Shown here in pieces: positions 45,240 to 58,307 of a stretch of DNA of 64,000 nucleotides. The stretch is from Polytrichum commune (Eukaryota; Streptophyta; Polytrichopsida; Polytrichales; Polytrichaceae). The DNA lies in contig OX485805.1 in the NCBI GenBank assembly GCA_950295325.1, forward strand, positions 32,601,501 to 32,665,500, in the 5' to 3' direction. The notes under the pieces are model-generated. The model had not been told where the DNA came from. It did no database searches and saw nothing but the letters and a program-made list of their open reading frames with translations. Position 1 is the first letter of the stretch. Every line of letters starts with the position of its first letter. The position numbers and the translations under genes are program-made.

Positions 45240-45905
45240 TAATGTTCAATACATCATGGGGTGGACTCCTCAATGGAAACTTAAATGATCTGCGTGGGTG
45301 ACTATTAGACCCCCTATATACGAGAAAATTATAGAGAAAAGCAAATGAATACATATTAATAGCAAGCTAGACAATGAACTCATGTATTCATACTAAGATT
45401 TTAGATTTAATATGATAAATGTCTCCACTACATACACAAAATATAATTCATGAAATAAATAGGCCTTTATTACAACTACAATCAACTATCACTTTCCCAA
45501 TGAGAAAGTTATTGAAGATTTTTTCATCCACATGATGTAACTCATAAGAATCTGACCTTAAAACATGTGTCATTAAAGCTAAGGCAATAATAGCATCTAA
45601 ATTCATCATCATATGATGAGTTAAATCATATGTCCACTTTGACATAGTTTGGAAATATCTAGAACCTAAATGCAAACCCTAACAAGAATGAGCATGGTAG
45701 TCATTAGGAGCAAATACCATATGATAGTAATGGATGGAAATGTAAATCGGATGAAACTAATATATGTGTTGACAATCTTTTTCTAAATGTTAGGGTTCCT
45801 TTTTGTACACCTACTTGTACTTCAAAATTTCAATAGAGTTTTTAAATGTACACACTAGGGAAAAACATTACCTCTCCCCTTGTGTATACTATTTACACTA
45901 ATCGC
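45240..45905. repeat. Second copy of the 1990-2740 dispersed repeat
   Basis: Shared landmarks in order are CCTCCACTAC or CTCCACTACAT, AATAGGCCTTTATTAC, TCACTTTCCCAATGA, AACCTAAATGCAAACCCTAA, CCATATGATAGTAATGG and GGGTTCCTTTTTGTACA. This copy has no TA microsatellite. The minus-strand frame of 75 codons at 45,448-45,675 is not conserved in the other copy. Confidence 0.6.
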
Positions 45906-46384
45906 TTTATATTCTATCCTTTTCTACACTCACAGTAGTTCGCATGTGTCGGGACTGTAGAAACATCCAAAATGAATAGATAAGACGATGGCCACATTTC
46001 AACTTGCACTACATCTGTATCAACAAGGTAAATCTGCTCTCTATAATGTGTTGGACATCCCCCACTCCTGGGTCCTCAAACATGGAAATGCTTGGCCAAC
46101 AAAATTTTAGGAGATCACAAAGCTTCAGCAACATCCTTTATGTGTCAAGACCCTTGAATGCCCTTTACGAGCACAATGAGGATGGATTCCAAAATCAAGT
46201 GGAAAACTCAAAGACCAACTATTCAACACATTTGGCAATTGACACATGTTGATTGCATGCTTGTGCATAGGGGTCATCATCTTTTTTCTTCCTTTCTTTT
46301 TTCATGCAAGGATGATAGACCTTAGATATTCATTATAAGATAGTTAATTACTCACTTCTGCGGTGGGAGTCTCTCGGATATGGT

Positions 46385-46830
46385 CATAACATTACTCAAC
46401 GTTGGATCTGCCTAAAAACCCCCATCGAGCATGGCTCGGAGGCTAGGTTCGGGAGGGGGTGGTAGGGTTGGGATAAAACATGCCCCCTATTTTTTTAATT
46501 GGGTGGGGCCTTATTTGATCTCATAAGGGGCTCCCTAGGGTAAATTGGGGCCGCAGGACCCAAATTTAGCATAAAAAACCAAAAAAGTCACCAAGGGGCT
46601 AAAACGGGGAGGGCCAGAAAAATGAACCCCACCGAACCTGGCCTCCGAACCTGACAGCTGCAACGCTCGTCGGGGGTAGTTAGGGAGCCCCCTCAACGTT
46701 GTGCATTTGTTTTGTGGGCCCTGAGAATATAACCATGGGATGTTGGGAGCTTAGTTTATATTAGAGTCATCCCATGATTATATTCCCATGGCCCACAAAA
46801 TGAAAAAAGAATGTTGAGTTATGTCATGGT
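46385..46830. mobile_element. Nested MITEs
   Basis: Outer ends are CATAACATTACTCAACGTT and the complement of the right end, CATGACATAACTCAACAT. Inside, 46,410-46,688 has its own inverted ends: CCTAAAAACCCCCATCGAG and, as complement, CCTAACTACCCCCGACGAG, followed on each side by CGGAGGC-AGGTTCGG. The right part also forms a hairpin around CCATGGGATGTT / CCCATGATTATATTCCCATGG with TTTTGTGGGCC at its outer edge. It is non-coding. Confidence 0.55.
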
Positions 46831-48907
46831 ATGGGGTTAGAGGTTCTTTTGATTGTGTGTTGTACTCTATAAATAAGATAAACTGAACAATAAACATCTT
46901 TGTCTCCTACCTTGACATGAATAGTCGACCGTCTTCTCTTACAATGATCTTGTTTTACCAAGCATCAAGGTAAGGATACTTCCTTCCTCGCAGAAAGTGG
47001 TCACCAAAATAATCACTTCATCTCTCTTACTTCGTTATGGTTGTGTGCTTTACTCTTGCAATGGGATGATATGTCCATTTATTTTCCAAAAAAAGAAAGG
47101 AAACAGAGAGTTAGGTGAAACAAGTAGTCCGAACACAAACACTATTGGGATTGTGGGGCCTAGAACACACTTCACATTTGACACAAGCAGTCATTAGGAC
47201 ATGACCCCATTCACACGTGTTGGGCCTCATCTAACACAACTGTAGATATGACTCGACACATGTAAAACGGGGTCATGCCACAATGACCATTCTTGTCAAA
47301 TGGGAGGTGTGTTCTAAGACCACGTTTTCTAGTAGTGAAACTTGGATGAAAGTCAGCCACGAACAATGGATTGGAACCCAAAACAATTAAAGGGGACACT
47401 ATTTGGATAAATGCGTATCATTCCAATTAGAACCACTTGGTGAGGTGTGTTGATATTGGGGCGTATCTAATCCATGCACCCCATGTCAATACCACGTGTT
47501 GTTATACACACATCTCAATTCTTATTCTCTTTAGAGTTTTGTTTCCAAGAAGCTAGTAGTGCGCCTCCATAATTGGTGGTGTTGGGGTTAGAATTCCTTG
47601 TTGAATCCGTCCATTCAAGCTCATTGTTTGACGAAATTCTTGAGTTAAAATACGTTTTGAGCCACTACAATGCCATGTGTACTAGGGTTCTGTGCACCTG
47701 GAAAGCCATGTGAGGCCCAGGCGGCTCATGTACTTGAATGTCTTGCTCTTTGACTTGGGCCCTTTAATCTTCCAACGTCAAAAAAAAAAGAAAAAAAAGT
47801 CTAGTAAAAACCTCCCCTCCCCGCTTTTTATTTATGGGTATGGTTATCTCAACACAACCAACTACATCGGCGTTGATGCAATGTACAACTTTTGTGGTTT
47901 AACCATCGTAAATTTGTCTCACTAAACTAATTCAAGGCCGGCCTTTGATGCTAATTTGGAGTCGAATCGACTAAGACAAATGATTTCCATGGTATGAGAT
48001 AGTTGACTTCGTTTACATCATGTTTTCACCTCAATGAAGATTGGTGGGGTCCGACTCAAATAGCAAGGCATCCATCTATCTATCAATCTATCTACCTATA
48101 TGAGACCACACACTTTATTATCATCGTTGGAGGATGAATGCACAACATGGCACTACTAGTTGATGGCGGCGTAGGGTAAAAGAAATTGACATTCCTTTTT
48201 CTTTCTTTTCTTTCTTGGTGGCGCCTAATGAGTTGCAGTGCCCATGCATATATCCCTTCTTCTGGGTGTCCCACTCAATGAATTCCCGGTCTATGAGGCT
48301 CATTCTACAACTGGATCTACTGAGAAAAATAATTTCTACGTAACAACAAATAGGAAAAAGACTACTCACAACTTTTGAAGTTTGTTGTTGATTGTCTCAA
48401 AAGGGTTCCTCCACACTAATTTCACAGTCAAACTGACCCCTCAAAAAAAACCCATAAATTTTGTGTCGTAGTATAGTTGACTACATTTTCATCTTAGTTG
48501 AAATTGGTGGGGCCCTAGCTCTAGGATCAAGACACTTCGCCTTCTCAAAATACATAAATTGGAAGGAAAAGAAAAGAAAAGAAAAGAATAGTGTAGTTGG
48601 AGCATCGGGATGCACTAACACGCCACCACTATTCAATTGGTGGCGGCGCCCATGAGTAAAGTTTAAAATATAGAGTGCCCGGAAACTTCAAGTTCTCCTC
48701 CCCCCCTCTAGTTCCATTGGGGTTTGGCCGCCTGCAAATTGTGCGGCGTGAGTGACACGACACTCACTCACTCACCCGTAAGGTAAGTGGGTGTTGCAAA
48801 ATAAAGTATCTTAATTCTAATTTATGATTCTTCACGCTTCTCAAGCGAAGTTAAGGTGAGTCGAGTTCTACCTCTTCTTTTTGTTCGTTGTTTATGGAAC
48901 CAAGTAA
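46831..48907. other. Intergenic DNA, no gene recognised
   Basis: Two segments are related: about 47,700-47,960 and 48,430-48,620 share an order of ACTTGGGCC/GGGGCCC, a GAAAAGAAAAGAAAAG-type purine tract and a 'tagttgact' phrase (also 48,000). I cannot set element ends. Frames are short. Confidence 0.35.
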
Positions 48908-49412
48908 GGGCGACTTCACACACGAGCAAAAAAGGAGCCACGACCATGAAATTGGGAGAGCCCGAAAGAGAGTGCCCAAAGACCGTCCCAACACACCTCA
49001 AAAATCATGTAGTGTGGTCACGGACCCTCAAGTGTAGTGTGAAGTCATATGTGACCGGGTCCTCAACTTAATGCTATTTCAATGGATTTCTATTCACGCG
49101 GGCCCTCACACATGATAAAATAGAATAAATCAACGGTTGTGAGCGTTCGGAGTGCCATGGTCTTCCGGTTTTGTGTTAGGCCTACTACCTCCAAGAGGTG
49201 GATATGAGAATAGTCCTAGTGACCATGAAACATGATCCATTTGATGCCATGTAGGAATCCATGTGGACTTTACATCCATCTTGCATTCACATACTTCATT
49301 GATCCCTCAAGGGTAGTGTGAAGTGAGCTTGAACCGGGTCCGCCTTTTCCACCAATGAGAGTGCTTGAAGTGTAATGGTCCCGGGCTCTCAGTCTCGTGT
49401 GTGAAGTGGCCC
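48908..49412. mobile_element. Tourist/Harbinger-like MITE, GGGCCACTTCACAC family, copy B
   Basis: The left end GGGCGACTTCACACACGAG and the right end (complement GGGCCACTTCACACACGAG) are flanked by TAA at 48,905-48,907 and 49,413-49,415. The body aligns throughout with 37,087-37,585, with few indels. It is 505 bp long. Confidence 0.88.
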
Positions 49413-49493
49413 TAAGTTTGATATGGTATTATTGAGGTGCCATGGGTGATATTGGGCGGCTGCTGTGGATTCGTTAGGACCAATTATTACATG

Positions 49494-49527
49494 TTTGGTG
49501 GTGGTGGTGGTTGTTGTTGTTGTTGTA
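49494..49527. repeat. (GGT/TTG)n trinucleotide repeat
   Basis: Several GGT units pass into TTG units. A second GGT run lies at 49,806-49,822. It reads as polythreonine in one minus-strand frame, which is spurious. Confidence 0.9.
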
Positions 49528-49879
49528 ATCAAGGCTTTAGGGTGTCTAAGAATGCAACAATGAACAAACAGAGCCAACCCCTAGTCATAGATGACCTAGT
49601 TGAGTTTGAGAAATAATTGGTTCAAGTTCAAGACTTCAAGAAAATTACCGATTATTTTAAAGTGTCACTTTAAGGCCTCAATACCTTATGCCCAAAAATC
49701 TCCCCGTACCTTGGAATGTGACCAATATGCCACCTACCTTGGCATGAGGCAAAGATCACTTGCAATCCAACTTGCATGCAGTTAGGGTAAGTTTACACTT
49801 TAAAGGTGGTGGTGGTGGTGGTTATTTATTAGGATGGTTATTTTTTGTGACTAGTCCAAGTCTTCATCTAGAATATGAA

Positions 49880-50170
49880 ACACATCATTAGTACAAGATG
49901 GTTAGCAAAACCAAATTGAGGTCATAGCCACTTTCCTCATAATTTTGGGAGATTGTTTGAATATCTCATTCATTATTATAGTAAAGATTCTCATATAGGT
50001 CCTTCCAATTATGTTGACTATTGAGCTTAGAGTGATTATAATACATTGAGCACATAATCCAAATTTTTTAAACACATATATTTTCAATATCCAGTCTTGG
50101 AGCCACACTAGACCATGACATATTACTCAAATATAAGTGTCTAAATAAAAAAAAGTAACTTAATAAGATT
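49880..50170. repeat. Dispersed repeat family 'GATGATTAGCAAAT', copy 2
   Basis: GATGGTTAGCAAAACC, CATAGCCACTTTCCTCATAA, GTAAAGATTCTCATATAGGT, TATGTTGACTATTGAGCTTA and TGAGCACATAATCCAAA follow each other as in the copy at 54,230-54,590. A frame on the minus strand (49,902-50,108) is not conserved in the other copies. Confidence 0.6.
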
Positions 50171-52203
50171 GTGTACCTTAGGGACCAAAAAAAGAGGCGG
50201 TGCTAGTGTGGCATCTCTTTCTTGCCAAATCTTAGTGTTCCCCATGATGCAAGAAAATATTGGACCTAGTTTGAGAAATTTATCTCCAAGCTTGGGTCAA
50301 CCAATCTTAAGTCCACTAATAAGGTCCAATAACATGTATTTTGGATCCCAAGTTTCTTAGGGTGGATTTACGTTAGGGTTTAAGGCCAAAGAAACTTGAA
50401 GGTCGAGAGCACGGATTTGGGACCTAGGGAGTTTAATTTACAATAGGGTTTGTGTCCAAATTATGAAAATTACTAGGATGTGCTAATGTGTCACCACTTT
50501 CATGCTAATTTTGCTTGATCTTGATTTTCATTTTATTTATTAAAAAAAACTCCACGCATCATGAGAAACCAATCTTCAATTGAAATATAGGTGACATGAA
50601 ATGAAGGGTCTATGGAGGGTTGTTTTGGACCCCAAGCTTCTTGGACCTTGACCAAGCTAATATTAGCCCATTAGTAATGAGGCATGGACTTTCAAAGCTT
50701 TACCAATTATGGTAAAATAGTGTATAGTGTGACTCACTCTTTGCATCCCTGTATTTATGGCCCACAATATACATCATCACGCATGAAAATAGCGTGCAAT
50801 GCTAGTTGCACATGAATTTCCAACCATGAGAATGCAAATTTTCAACTAGCATTGTAGGCTATTTTCAACTAGTGGTTGCATTGCATAAAATTTGGTTGAT
50901 CTCACTCTGTCAATTCTAGTTGTGGGTAAGGTAATAAGTGAAAGAAATTGAGAATGCAAATCAAAGAGCACAAATTTGCTAAAAAGAGAAAACATCAAAA
51001 ACTAACATGCATGTGGTTCTTGAAGGTATAGTATGTTGTTGTTCTTTGAATGGTTGTTGTAGCTAAATGGCTAAGGGTTAAGACGCAGTCTTGGTGTCAT
51101 TAGGAAGCGCACATGATGTTCTACAAGATAGCCTACTCGTTGTGGGAAACGAGCAAGAAGGAGATACCATCAAATGGTTCTTGGACTTTTGATGTCATAT
51201 AGTGTGGGTTTGTAACTAGTGTGCATCCACAATATTATCCCCGATGTTTTACTATGGAATCCTTGTTGTTAGTGTGGCTCACAATATTTGCCATAATTTG
51301 TGTAGTGATTCATGCAATATTATTTCAATCCACAATTAATTATTTAGGTCTTTTTACTATACAATATAGTAACAAATATGTTCTACTTTGATGTGAGTGA
51401 TTCATGGATGCAACATTCTTTGTGGTCCCTCTAATTCTCATGATGCCCCCATGATGCCCATCTTGGGATTATATATTGAATTAGACCAACTTGATTTAGA
51501 TAAAGCAACACCATAATTGACGGCAATGACAACATTAAAATTATCTCTTTATGACTAAATCAATTCAAAATATGTGTTGATAAATGAACTTAGAAGTTCA
51601 TGATATAGGATTGGGGTTAGATGTCTTGCTCTTTGCATTGAGTCCCTACCAATTCTACTACCTAAGGTGAAAATGCAGCTGATTTGGATATGTAATTAGC
51701 ATCAAAACTCTCAAAGTTGTGTTTGGAGGGACCCGATTGAAGTGGATTGACCACAAACATGTTGGGGAATTAATCTCCACCAAAATATCTTCACCTCGGT
51801 AAGATTGTTGAGGGCCCAACTTAAAGAATAGACCACATGGATCATGGGGAAAGGGAATCATCATATATGAGCATTACACCTCTCATCCATCCAAAATACA
51901 AACTTAACCCCCTATAGATTTGTTGCCATTTCATCTCAAATGACCTCAAATAGACTATTCCAAGGTCTTTAAAACTACTTCAAGTGTCAAACCAACTTGA
52001 AAAAATAACCTTCAAGATACATACTATTTCAGGGCTTTTATGTTGGATGAATGAGAGGTATGCTCGTACACGATAGTCCCCTCTCTTTGGACCATGGTCA
52101 TTGCCACATGGTTCTTTGTCATTACAAGGTAACCTCAAGACATCAAAAATTTATCAATGTCTAAAATTTGGATATCTAAAATCTATCGTGCATTGGCAAA
52201 GAT
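50171..52203. other. AT-rich intergenic DNA, no gene recognised
   Basis: All frames are short. I see a small inverted motif near 50,780-50,890 (GCAATGCTAGTTG and CAACTAGCATTG) but no complete element. Confidence 0.4.
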
Positions 52204-52584
52204 CTACACTAAATATGATATTTAGTGCCACCAATTTAAATTGTCTTGCTCAATACTAATTGTAAACTGCGGTATAGTGTCACCAGCACTAAATGTCAGC
52301 CCCACATTATTTGCCATTCCTTATATATTTTTTGAGGGATTATAGAATTTACAAGTGTTGGAATTATTGTCACTTACCAAGTGATATTTCATCCAAATTT
52401 CAATCATCCACGACAATCTTTCATCACAAGTTGCTGACAAGAGAAGGTAGAGTTTGGGCAAATGGATGAACTCATCCACCATCCATGACAATATCTTGTT
52501 CACTTATTCATAAGAAGGGTCATCCAAAAAGTTACCATAGTGACAATAAATACTATATGATACTAAATACCATGTTTAGTGTAG
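52204..52584. mobile_element. MITE with CTACACTAAA ends
   Basis: CTACACTAAATATGATATTT at the left and the complement of the right end, CTACACTAAACATGGTATTT, form terminal inverted repeats. The 381-bp body aligns along its length with 25,766-26,144. It contains no coding region. Confidence 0.75.
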
Positions 52585-54229
52585 TGGCAAGACATTGATT
52601 CCTTGTGGTGGCAAGATAAGTAAAATGATAAATTGGTCAATTAGCAACCCGAGTATAAGCTAGAACATGGGGCTAGCGGTTTGGCTTCTAAGCTTAGATC
52701 CTAAATTCAAGAAATGCGTGTTAGGTAATTACAACCTTGACATGTGTGCATCAAGATGATCAATCTTAAGGCTTAGAGTAGTATGGGCCACACTCTATTT
52801 CAATACACTTGGATATATACTACTTGTTGATGGCCGCCTTTCAAGTCGTTCACTACCATGAGTTTCTATAATGTATTATAAGCTCCGCGTTCCCACACTA
52901 GCTAGCTATGAACCTACACATGCAATAAGGTTGACGCATGCGAATTTATAGACATTCCACACTATTTTGAAGATTTATTACCACAATCACAAACATTTTT
53001 TTTTTACCGTGGTTGCTATATGGATGAGCAAACAAAGCTACAAGTTTTTGTGATATGGTTTTGACCCAAGATAATTTGCATGTCTGTAAAGAGTTGACTT
53101 AATTGTACATATCAATGTACATAAGTTTGGGCTAAGGATTTGTGCCACTCAAGTAGGGTGGACACATGGTGGATGTGAAAAATGTTAGAAACCCCTTACA
53201 ATAGCTTTTATTATATATATAAATTTAGCATAGTTGACCCTCAAATTAACATCAAGGAGTCTGAATTAGTGTAGTGAGATTAAGTTGGGATGAATGAACG
53301 ATAAACGTATAGGGGGTAGGTTTTCATTAAATCCTTTTACTTGAGTGGAACAACTTCTAAGCCCTAGGGATTGTTGCACAATGTTCATAAATTTGACAAC
53401 TATAGTGGAATATGATTCTTGTCTCTTTTACAATGGTTCAATGTACTTCATTTATGTTATCTAGGTAGCAAAAAATGATGAGAATAGTCACACTAAATTG
53501 GCTCATTGTGACTAAACCATCATTTTGTAGATATAGAAAATACTTACTCTTATTGTAATAGTAGCAATAATATTTGGACCAAACTCACTTGTATATAATT
53601 AATTTTGAGCTCAATGTCAAGTAAGGATGTGACCATGATTGGATAACATCTTAAACCCTAAATTCTATAGTAAAAAAAAACACTTGTAAATATGGACTTG
53701 CAAGTCAACATAGTAAGTAGCATAATTTAAAATGTGACTTAATCATAACATTACTAAGCTGATGAGCTATGTTCAGCTACCCTGACTTTGGATCTAGTAT
53801 GAGGCATTGGGATTCTGGCATCTGGAGATTTTATTATCAAATCCGTTGCGAGGTCCTTGAACATGACTCATTAGCTAAGTATTGTTGTGATGATCTTATT
53901 TAGTGTACGTATTTCAGTTGGTTCGCTCTAGTATTGCACCTCCATTATGTAAGTCAGTAAAGGTAAGCTTAAGTAGGCCTAAAATATATATTATGTTTTT
54001 AATTGTGTTGCCCTTGCCAAAAAAAAAACTAGTTTCTTTACTCATAAAAATTACCTTGGGTAGTAATCACAAAACTTATAACTTTTATCAATATGTATGG
54101 CAACCACGGTAAAACATATTTCTTGTATTTTGTTACTATAGTTATAAATATTCAAAATAGTGCGGAATGTTGGTAAATTAGCCAGGGGCAACCTATTTGC
54201 ACATATCAATGCACATTTGTATTTTCTTT
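52585..54229. other. AT-rich intergenic DNA, no gene recognised
   Basis: The segments at about 52,960-53,120 and 54,095-54,210 are inverted relatives (ACTATTTTGAAGATTTATTA against TATAAATATTCAAAATAGT, and TTTACCGTGGTTGC against GCAACCACGGTAAA). They probably mark a 1.2-kb element (about 52,955-54,210) that I cannot bound precisely. Confidence 0.4.
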
Positions 54230-54590
54230 CTATATTTCCAACTAGTCCACTCTTCTATCATATGAAACACACAATTAGTACAAGATGATTAGCAAATTCC
54301 AATTAGAATTGTAGCCATTTTTCTCATGATTCTCATAACTCATATGAATGTCTTATTAATTAACAAAGTGAGGATTCTCTTTCTTATTAATTAATCATAT
54401 AGGTCCCACTCATTATGTTGACTACTAATCTTAGAATAGTTAAAAGTTTAACCATATAGTCTTCAAACATGTGTCGTTTTTGATATCCGCTCTTAGGTCC
54501 ACATACAACACTGCATCCCACGGAAACATAGGTGTCCAATTAAGATAAGCAACCAAATTAGGCCCGCTTACTTTATACGCGAAATTTGTA
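54230..54590. repeat. Dispersed repeat family 'GATGATTAGCAAAT', copy 3
   Basis: ATATGAAACACACAATTAGT, GATGATTAGCAAATTCC, CATTTTTCTCATGATTCTC, CAAAGTGAGGATTCTC and TATGTTGACTACTAATCTTA match copy 2 at 49,880-50,170 and copy 1 at 3,985-4,265. The right part (AGGTGTCCAATTAAGATAAG) matches 29,115-29,160. Confidence 0.6.
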
Positions 54591-55570
54591 CCCTAGCCTT
54601 AGCCCAAAAACCTTGCGTAGACTTCACGCAAGGTAAGTTAAAATGGAGTAAGGAAGTCTAAGAAGAAGAGGACGCGTCACCAAAAGCTTCCAACCTCTGA
54701 AGGCATGGGGCTAGGGGGTGTGGGGTTAATGATGTAACCGGGGGTTTAGGGTTTTACTAAAATGCTCGAATTAATGGTGAGAGGGAATTAGTGCCTACAA
54801 ATGTATCTCTCATTCATGCCAACAAATGCCCTCATGTATAGAATTAAGGTGTAGGTTACAATTTGAAGATTGAATAACACTAAAATAAACTTCGAAAAGT
54901 CCAAATTAGTCTAGTGAGATGAATATGAAATGTGTTAACCACGAAGCTTTAGGGGGGCACGTGTTACGGCATGGGTGGATGTCAAGAGGTAGATTTGCAT
55001 ATAACAATTTTTTCTCATCCGATTGAATGTAAGTTAGATTCTCCATTGTCACGCATTCATTTTTTTATGAGTTGTGGACCAACACTCATTCTTGGGTCCC
55101 TAAGGTAGGAGCACCCGATTCCATTGGTGACTTGATTTGACACCCATTTTTGTCCCAAAGTTGGTAGGTATGTTGGTAAGCTATTTACTTCAAAGTGATA
55201 ATATTCTAAAGACAAACAACTACAACTCATTGGTTGAGAGAAACAAAAAGTCAACATTGAACACCGTTGTTTTTCAAGGGCCTATGTCATGATCCCTTCA
55301 TTATTTTGACTCATACGATGTTGAGATTTCATAATCTCAAAATGACATTAGTTTCCTCATGATTTTTAAAATTTTGAAACTCCATGTGAACTGTGATGTG
55401 TAATTTTTGGGCATTTTTGAAACTCTCAAGTGCCCACAATAAGTGACCCTGCCTTACATTGATGTGGCATCTGATAGGAATATGTCCAATTTTTTGAACA
55501 TGTTGGGTGCGTGGGATCGCACTCAAAGTGAACATGTCCATTTCTCAAATTTTATTCACTACTGTAGATT
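54591..55570. other. Intergenic DNA, no gene recognised
   Basis: No coding or RNA signal is visible. A TTGCGTAGACTTCACGCAA hairpin lies at 54,613-54,631. Confidence 0.4.
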
Positions 55571-55830
55571 GCGTTGTTTTGTTCACAACCAATCACTTTG
55601 GTTCCCTTTGTGTTTTCGTCAATAATATCCACCCAAGCAGATAAATCGGTTGGACTATTTTCTCCATGTGGAGGTGCTTTACATAAAAGCATAAGGTGTC
55701 ACATGGCAACCCTTCACAACCGATCACTTTGGTGTCATTTGTGTCCACATCAAGAAAAATAAAATGAATGGACTTTTTGCTCCACATGGAGGTACTACAA
55801 TGCTTAAGAACAGGTGATGACACCAATCCA
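55571..55830. repeat. Two direct copies of a 130-bp repeat (third at 56535-56650)
   Basis: CACAACCRATCACTTTGGT, then TTTGTGT, TGGACT and CTCCAYRTGGAGGT, occurs at about 55,585 and 55,717, and once more at about 56,545 (AAAACCAATCACTTTGGTGC ... GGGAGGTGCTGC). The copies are non-coding. Confidence 0.7.
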
Positions 55831-57269
55831 AAATATTGTAGGTTGATAGCTAGTCCGGCACAAATGTGCTGGATAATTGTTTAAAGTATAAGTAATTCCA
55901 GCAACTTCAAAATGCTAAATTCTGACATTCTTCCTATCTTTTTTTTAAGATTCCATCTAGTTCACAAATGTCCAATCAACAAGTGTAAAGTCTACACATT
56001 AAACAATATTAGCAGTATGTTTTAGTATATAGCTACTCCCCATGAGTAGTTCATAATCCATGTGGGATATGTAAACTTGAGAGATGAAGCCCCGGTAGTC
56101 CTCTTGTATGTATTTTGTCCGTATCTTTTGTATAACAACTTCAAAGTGTACTTTTGTTGTTGTTGGGGGTGGTACTATGTTTGATTTTCTAAGTTTACTT
56201 GGTTTAACACAACTCTAGAAAAAGGTTTTCTTCTTAGTGCAATCAAGCTCCGAAAATCTGTTCATAACACATTGTCTCATCAAACCTCCTCACTTCTTGA
56301 AAATGCTTGTTGAGATTCATTCATATCTTTTGCACCAAACTTTCAAATCACAAAGTTATACTTGGATGTAGTACTTTGATTATATCTACCACTTTCAAAA
56401 TAATTCGACATTGATTTCTAGAATCATTTTGTGCCAGACCAGCTATCTAGCTAAGGTAACAACATCATCCATTTTTTAGTCTCAACATGTCAACGTATTT
56501 TGATGGATACACATGGGTTCTAACACGTTGAGTTCTCGGCAACCCTTCAAAACCAATCACTTTGGTGCCATTTGCGTCCTCACCAATACCTACTTAAGAT
56601 ACTTAACTGAGTGGGACTAGTACTCCATAGGGAGGTGCTGCAACGTAAAACAAAAAAAAACAAAAAAAAAACCATCCGTATACTTGCGACGAGAATTTGA
56701 ACCCTTTGACCCTGTCCTATTGAAGAGTCCCCCTGACACATGGTAAGATTTATTGCTTACCTTGCAGTAGGTGGATGTTGTTTGAGCATACATTATAATG
56801 CTTAAGATCATGTGATGTCACGAAATTGGTGGTCCATCACCCCCCCCACCCACGATGGGTGGACGGGGTACATGCTAACTTACATGGGATTCAACGCTCG
56901 GTTCTTGCCAACCTGCTGCAAAAAGCTTCCACAGCTGACGATCTAAATAAAAATTTCACATCGTTTTCTGGAGCCTCCCGGGTTCCGTGTCTTTCTCCAC
57001 TTGCCAAGTGACAATGAAGTAAGATCGAACTTAACTTTGTATCAACTTCTGTTGTTCGTGTGTTTCCATTCTTCGAGCTTCACCTTCCACGTTGTTTCTC
57101 CACTGCTGCCAGTGTGGCCAAATCGTGCGAAGATCTTTCATTCCAGTTTTCGTGTTTCCCATCGTTTTTAATCTCTGACAAATCTTGGGGTGTTTTTTGT
57201 CCTGCTAGATCACACTAGGTCTCGAATGTGAGGTGGGGCGAACTATACATTGACAAAGTGCTGTGAGCG
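55831..57269. other. Intergenic DNA, no gene recognised
   Basis: Apart from the repeat copy at 56,535-56,650, I see only a C-run at 56,838-56,850 and a more balanced composition at 56,880-57,230 that may be old genic DNA. The frame at 56,826-57,011 has no known motif. Confidence 0.35.
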
Positions 57270-57413
57270 TAACATTATTCATATTCATAACAATGTTATG
57301 TGGGACTGATAATATTCTACAGAATACTCGGAAAAGTAGGGACTGAATATGGAGTATATTTCATAAAATGATGTCAGTCCCACATAACATTGTTATAGAT
57401 ATGAATAATGTTA
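57270..57413. mobile_element. 144-bp hairpin MITE
   Basis: TAACATTATTCATATTCATA at the left and the complement of the right end, TAACATTATTCATATCTATA, continue through AACAATGTTATGTGGGACTG into arms of about 42 bp. The arms differ at about two positions. The loop is about 60 bp. A diverged copy lies at 671-820. Confidence 0.85.
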
Positions 57414-57806
57414 TGAGTTGGTGTAATTCAAGGCCATTGAAGACGATGTTCTCATAACACACTGTGGAGCCCCCGATTTCCCACATCATCTCATGCCCAA
57501 AGATTGAAGATGCTTATAAACGTGGTGGGATAATGAGGATAAACTAGAGCAAAGGAGGATAACGATTTATGTGAATATGACAAACTTTGTCTAAAAACGA
57601 TAATGTAGATTCATGTGAACAGACACATGTGATTGGTACCACAACTTTGATACCAAATAAGGATATCATTGTGTACCACATGTTCTTGGATAGAAATCGT
57701 ATCTTTAAACTACCCACACGAGAGGCAAGTGGTTGACCCTTATGGTTCAACCCACAATATCTAGAGTTTGATTCTTGGTGGTATACCACACCGTTTAGGG
57801 TATTTA

Positions 57807-58307
57807 GGGCCACTTCACACACGAGCCAAGAGCCGTGACCATGATATTGTGAGAGCCCAAAAGAAAGTGTCCAAAGGCTGTCCCAACACACCCCCAAAGT
57901 CATGTAGTGTGGTCACGAATCCTCAAGTGTACTGTGAAGTCATATGTGACTGGGCCCTCAACCAAATGCTATTTCAATAAATTTCTATTCATGCGGGTTC
58001 TCACATATGATAAAATAGAATAAATCAATGGTTGTGAGCATTCGGAGTGCCATGGTCTCCCGGTTTTGTGTTAGGCCTACCTCCAAGAGGTGGTTTTTGA
58101 AAATAGTCCCAAGTGACCATGAAACATGATCCATTTGATGCCATGTAGGAATCCATGTAGACTTTACATCCATCTTGCATTCACGTACTCTGTTGGTCCC
58201 TCAAACGTAGTGTGAAGCGAACTTGGACTGGCTCCGCCTTTTCCACCAAATGAGAGTGCTTGAAGTGTAATGGCCACGGGCTCTCGGTCTCGTGTGTGAA
58301 GTGGCCC
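57807..58307. mobile_element. Tourist/Harbinger-like MITE, GGGCCACTTCACAC family, copy C
   Basis: The ends are identical to copy A for 19 bp. The left flank is TTA (57,804-57,806) and the right flank TTG, one mismatch from a target duplication. The body aligns with copies A and B over 501 bp. Confidence 0.87.
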